From contig JABAYQ010000099.1 in the NCBI GenBank assembly GCA_018608925.1, positions 1 to 8,968 on the forward strand: a stretch of 8,968 bases of DNA, written 5' to 3'. The position numbers were made by a program, and so were the translations under genes. Each line of letters opens with the position of its first letter. Within the stretch, counting starts at the first letter, position 1. The notes beneath the pieces are model-generated. The model did not search any database, had not been told where the DNA came from, and worked only from the letters and a program-made list of their open reading frames with translations. This stretch comes from Cryomorphaceae bacterium (GTDB taxonomy: Bacteria > Bacteroidota > Bacteroidia > Flavobacteriales > UBA7312). Positions 7,019 through 8,968 of the stretch are shown piece after piece.

Positions 7019-7046
7019 TATAACCAGAGCCCTCCTTAAAGAATTT

Positions 7047-8968
7047 ATGCGTTTTTTGACTCCTTTTTTATGTTTCATTTTTCTTGCTATTGGCTATAGT
7101 TATGGTCAGTCGCATTCTAGCTTCTTTGTAGAAAACAAAGGCCAGTACCAACAAAATGTATTAGCAAAAGTAGATTTGCCAGCTGGGGCATTGTTTTTAG
7201 AAAACAATAAATTGACCTTCAACTTTGTCGATCATCAAGTAATTAAAGATGCTCACGACAAGTTAACTCCTATAACTACCCTTAAGGCTCATTCTTATTC
7301 TTGGGAGTTTCTAGATGCAAATTTATCTAAGTTGTCTTTTTCTAAAGAGTTAGAAGGAAAGCACAATTATTTTTTAAGAGGGACAAACACTTCTAATGTT
7401 TCTAGTTATGAGCAAAGCACCTATACCGATGTTTACGATGGTATTGACTACAGAATATATGGCTTCGGATCGTCCTTAAAATACGATTGGGTCGTTCGAA
7501 AACAAGCAGACCCTTCCAACATAAAATTACGATTAGAAGGAATTGACAACGCACGCATTGATAGTGACGGACGACTAATTATTAAGTCAAGCGTTAACCA
7601 CATAATAGAGGAAGCTCCTTTCGCCTATCAAATGATTGATAATGAGATGATTGAGGTTGCTTGTCGCTTTAAGTTTAAAAAGAATAGATTGTCCTTTCAG
7701 TTTCCGGATGGTTACGATAAAACATATGATTTGATTATTGACCCTTTAATGATATTTTCTACTTTTTCGGGTTCCACTTCTAGCAACTTTGGCTTCACAG
7801 CCACTAATGATGACCAGGGGTTTTTATATGCTGGCGGAGTAGCTTTTGCAATAGGTTATCCTACTACAGTTGGGGCTTATCAAACTAATTATAATGGTGG
7901 TATTTTCGGAACTGACATCGTACTAACTAAGTATAGTCAAGACGGTTCTAGCTTAGTTTATTCTACTTATTTGGGTGGTAGTTCTGATGAGGTTCCTCAT
8001 AGTTTAATTGTTTTTGAAAGCCAGTTATACATGATGGGAACAACTGGTTCGGTTGACTATCCTTCTACAGCTAATAGTTATGACAACACCTTTAATTCTG
8101 GCCCACCCTTGGCAGGTGGCGGAATAGGAATTAACTATAACAACGGTTGCGACATTGTAGTTTCTAAATTTAGCGAGGATGGTTCTCAACTTTTATCGTC
8201 TACTTTTTTAGGCGGTTCAGGAAATGACGGATTTAACAATGCTGCTGTTTTAAGGTACAATTACGCCGATCAGATTAGAGGTGAAATAGACATTGACGAA
8301 GAAGGAAATTGTTATATAGCATCCTCTACATACTCTACTGATTTTCCAATTGTTGGAGCAGCAATTCAAGCCAATAATAACGGAGGTCAAGAAGGAATAA
8401 TTGTAAAGTTAGATAATGATTTAACATCAATAGAATGGAGTTCTTATTGGGGCGGAAGTGGAGACGATGCTATTTATTCTTTGTCTTTTAATGCCAATGA
8501 AATTTATGTGAGTGGAGGAACCACTTCTAACGATATGCTAACGTTTAATAATTCTTACGCACCTAATTATTTGGGAGGGCCTTCTGATGCTTTCATAGCT
8601 AGATTTGCAATAGACGGATCTTCGGTCTTGTCTTCTACTTATTTTGGTTCTTCAGCCTACGACCAAGCATATTTCATTGAGTTAGATAACGAAGAAGATG
8701 TTTATATTTTCGGACAAAGTTTAGCTCCAGATCTCACCTTAGTTTCTAACGCTAACTTTTCTGAACCCAATAGCGGTCAGTTTATTTCTAAGCTAAACCC
8801 GGAGCTAACTACTCAGATTTTTTCTACTGTTTTTGGATCGGGAAGTGGCCAAATTGACATTTCTCCAACTGCCTTTTTAGTAGATGCCTGCAATAGAGTT
8901 TATTGCTCGGGATGGGGAGGAAATACTAATGGAGTTTTAAATGGTGGCCCTGGAGGAAATACCAACAA
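7047..8968 (+). CDS. Secreted DUF7948 / SBBP-repeat beta-propeller protein, 3' end beyond window
   Basis: An open frame of 640 codons without a stop runs off the right edge; it is not complete. The first 20 residues are a Sec signal peptide (MRFLTPFLCFIFLAIGYSYG, then QSHS). The mature N-terminus carries the DUF7948 signature: FVENKGQY at 27-34, then LPAGALFLENNKLTF, YDGIDYRIYG, and a IIDPLMIFSTF junction near 232-241. From about residue 238 there are repeated beta-propeller blades of the SBBP type, with six S-T-(Y/F)-x-G-(G/S) cores and DG..L or D..GN..Y elements. The visible end is a glycine- and asparagine-rich CSGWGGNTNG stretch. In this phylum such proteins are usually large, surface-exposed or secreted, often followed by PKD domains and a type IX secretion or gliding-associated C-terminal domain; that part is outside the window, so the export route is inference. 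Its ATG is 28 bases after the M23 stop, and it has no Shine-Dalgarno motif. Ligand and role are unknown. Confidence 0.85.
   Translation, partial: MRFLTPFLCFIFLAIGYSYGQSHSSFFVENKGQYQQNVLAKVDLPAGALFLENNKLTFNFVDHQVIKDAHDKLTPITTLKAHSYSWEFLDANLSKLSFSKELEGKHNYFLRGTNTSNVSSYEQSTYTDVYDGIDYRIYGFGSSLKYDWVVRKQADPSNIKLRLEGIDNARIDSDGRLIIKSSVNHIIEEAPFAYQMIDNEMIEVACRFKFKKNRLSFQFPDGYDKTYDLIIDPLMIFSTFSGSTSSNFGFTATNDDQGFLYAGGVAFAIGYPTTVGAYQTNYNGGIFGTDIVLTKYSQDGSSLVYSTYLGGSSDEVPHSLIVFESQLYMMGTTGSVDYPSTANSYDNTFNSGPPLAGGGIGINYNNGCDIVVSKFSEDGSQLLSSTFLGGSGNDGFNNAAVLRYNYADQIRGEIDIDEEGNCYIASSTYSTDFPIVGAAIQANNNGGQEGIIVKLDNDLTSIEWSSYWGGSGDDAIYSLSFNANEIYVSGGTTSNDMLTFNNSYAPNYLGGPSDAFIARFAIDGSSVLSSTYFGSSAYDQAYFIELDNEEDVYIFGQSLAPDLTLVSNANFSEPNSGQFISKLNPELTTQIFSTVFGSGSGQIDISPTAFLVDACNRVYCSGWGGNTNGVLNGGPGGNTN
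7758..8960 (+). repeat. Protein-level SBBP repeats (six blade cores)
   Basis: Within the DUF7948 gene the blade core recurs six times, beginning at bases 7758 (STFSGS), 7962 (STYLGGSSDE), 8199 (STFLGGSGND), 8439 (SSYWGGSGDD), 8634 (STYFGSSAYD) and 8823 (STVFGSGSGQ). The distances are about 68, 79, 80, 65 and 63 residues. The two 79-80 residue units and the central cores are most alike, and the outer copies have lost the second Gly or the acidic residue. At DNA level the copies have diverged, so this is old domain repetition rather than a recent tandem duplication. Confidence 0.75.

Noticed and set aside
8900..8968. Glycine/asparagine-rich DNA at the right edge as a tandem repeat
   Set aside because: The bases encode a GWGGNTNG...GGPGGNTN stretch that is part of the propeller protein. 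The two similar GGNTN units are too few and too short to call a DNA repeat.

Overview
The window looks like ordinary chromosomal DNA from a member of the Bacteroidota, most likely a flavobacterium-like (Flavobacteriales) species. The evidence is an AT-rich sequence, starts without Shine-Dalgarno motifs but with A/T-rich leaders, a TAnnTTTG-type -7 promoter element, the gene order ftsX - DUF3098 - uppP, and protein variants typical of the phylum: a LeuRS with an extra N-terminal insertion and no CxxC zinc pair, a TDO ending in a TGGTNW-type motif, an M23 peptidase ending HVCYR, and a secreted DUF7948/SBBP-repeat protein. No RNA gene, mobile element, CRISPR array or phage-like region was seen. 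No stretch longer than about 75 bases lacks a gene.

Left part (1-1882, minus strand): a compact operon read leftwards. It holds ftsX (division ABC-transporter membrane subunit), a 73-residue two-helix DUF3098 membrane protein, and uppP (undecaprenyl-diphosphate phosphatase), which runs off the left edge a few residues before its expected end. The gap between ftsX and DUF3098 is 4 bases, and DUF3098 overlaps uppP by 8 bases. The three products are membrane proteins tied to envelope growth or division, so coexpression makes sense, although the DUF3098 role is unknown.

Middle (1883-4729, plus strand): a short divergent intergenic region with a good Bacteroidota promoter leads to leuS. The annotated start should be the ATG at 1958, not an in-frame GTG at 1907 that lies inside the promoter.

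Right part (4775-8968, plus strand): a tryptophan 2,3-dioxygenase-family gene (kynurenine pathway), 18 bases later a lipoprotein M23 peptidoglycan endopeptidase, and 28 bases later a large secreted DUF7948/SBBP beta-propeller protein cut off by the window end. These three are on one strand and closely spaced, but have no obvious shared pathway. A candidate promoter at the 3' end of the peptidase gene suggests the last one may be transcribed separately.

I found no strong sign of a previously undescribed system. The points most worth a second look are the zinc-ligand change in the M23 enzyme, the uncharacterised DUF3098 protein between ftsX and uppP, and the leuS start/promoter arrangement.
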